Source of the DNA: Paenibacillus paeoniae
Lineage (GTDB): Bacteria; Bacillota; Bacilli; Paenibacillales; Paenibacillaceae
NCBI RefSeq assembly: GCF_003388735.1
Contig: NZ_QUBQ01000008.1
Span: forward strand, 1 to 64,000
DNA length: 64,000 nucleotides
Reading direction: 5' to 3'
Part shown: piece by piece, positions 63,935-64,000 of the stretch
Position numbering within the stretch: the first letter of the stretch is position 1
How the letters are laid out: each line of letters opens with the position of its first letter
Notes under the pieces: model-generated
Databases searched by the model: none
Told to the model about the DNA's origin: nothing
The model's input: the letters and a program-made list of their open reading frames with translations, nothing else
Program-made: the position numbers and the translations under genes

Positions 63935-64000
63935 TTAACGTTTGCCCCTACGGCGATGTTTGGTTCCTTTTTTCTTTTGCTCTCGTCCAGCGGCTAAGTA
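63935..64000 (-). CDS. C-terminal end of a basic protein (partial)
   Basis: An open frame entering from the right edge ends at 63935 with LAAGREQKKKGTKHRRRGKR. No start within the window. It fits the run of leftward small genes and is followed by the same type of intergenic hairpin. Family cannot be given from 21 residues. Confidence 0.45.
   Translation of the reverse strand, partial: YLAAGREQKKKGTKHRRRGKR

Larger units (their letters stand above)
21093..64000. mobile_element. siphovirus-type prophage (left end to window edge)
   Basis: All genes from 21152 to 64000 are phage-type: integrase and lysogeny control leftwards, then replication, packaging, capsid, tail, fibre and lysis genes rightwards, then small leftward genes. 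The left boundary is between the sufB stop (21092) and the integrase stop (21152). No direct repeat of that junction was found near 60-64 kb, so the right end probably lies outside the window. Head genes are of SPP1/MuF-portal type with an E-type capsid protein, and a long tape measure indicates a non-contractile or flexible long tail. Confidence 0.9.

Noticed and set aside
60700-64000. Right attachment site within the window
   Set aside because: No copy of the 21093-21150 junction was found by eye at the right end and genes of phage type run off the edge.

Overview
The window looks like a Gram-positive, endospore-forming bacterium of the Bacillales, most likely Paenibacillus or a close relative. 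The support is a sporulation peptidoglycan deacetylase (pdaA), the sporulation protein yhbH, a sufCDSUB operon in Firmicutes order with sufU, an mtnKA methionine-salvage pair, strong AGGAGG ribosome-binding sites, and a 23S rRNA 3' end of Bacillus type. The genus is inferred from gene content; no database search was run.

Layout. Positions 1-93 are the 3' end of a 23S rRNA gene, followed by a tRNA cluster (Asn, Ser, Glu, fMet, fMet, Thr, Gly, Pro) that contains a tandem duplication with a broken tRNA-Thr. Positions 1190-21092 are host chromosome: a Gre-like factor with a short overlapping leader ORF, pdaA, yhbH, sbcDC, small membrane proteins, a PAS-GGDEF-EAL protein, yunC, mtnKA, a DUF1802 protein and sufCDSUB. 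The suf promoter carries a palindrome exactly filling the -35/-10 spacer.

From about 21093 to the end of the window lies a siphovirus-type prophage inserted 59 bp behind the sufB stop codon. Its right end is not visible. Its order is: integrase, ImmA-type peptidase and repressor on the minus strand; a divergent switch region; early and replication genes (DUF771, PP-loop/PAPS-reductase-like, a protein with eleven 27-bp repeats, AbrB-like, DUF2800, DUF2815, family A DNA polymerase, DUF3310, MazG-like, zinc finger, a TGT/DpdA-like protein, VapE-type primase-helicase); a 270-bp non-coding region packed with GTAACAGTA iterons and long perfect palindromes; a VRR-NUC nuclease; an SNF2 helicase broken by 4 bp inside its Walker A motif; a late regulator; packaging, capsid, connector and tail genes with a -1 frameshift site in the tail chaperone; a promoter-gene-terminator cargo cassette inside the tail module; a large tail fibre; holin and amidase. 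After the lysis genes, about ten small minus-strand genes are separated by short, very stable GC hairpins, several with cUNCGg tetraloops, each followed by an anti-Shine-Dalgarno stretch.

The best candidates for something undescribed are the iteron/palindrome region (probable replication origin), the small TGT-like enzyme with a possible CTG start (possible nucleic-acid base modification), and the hairpin-punctuated small-gene array at the right end.
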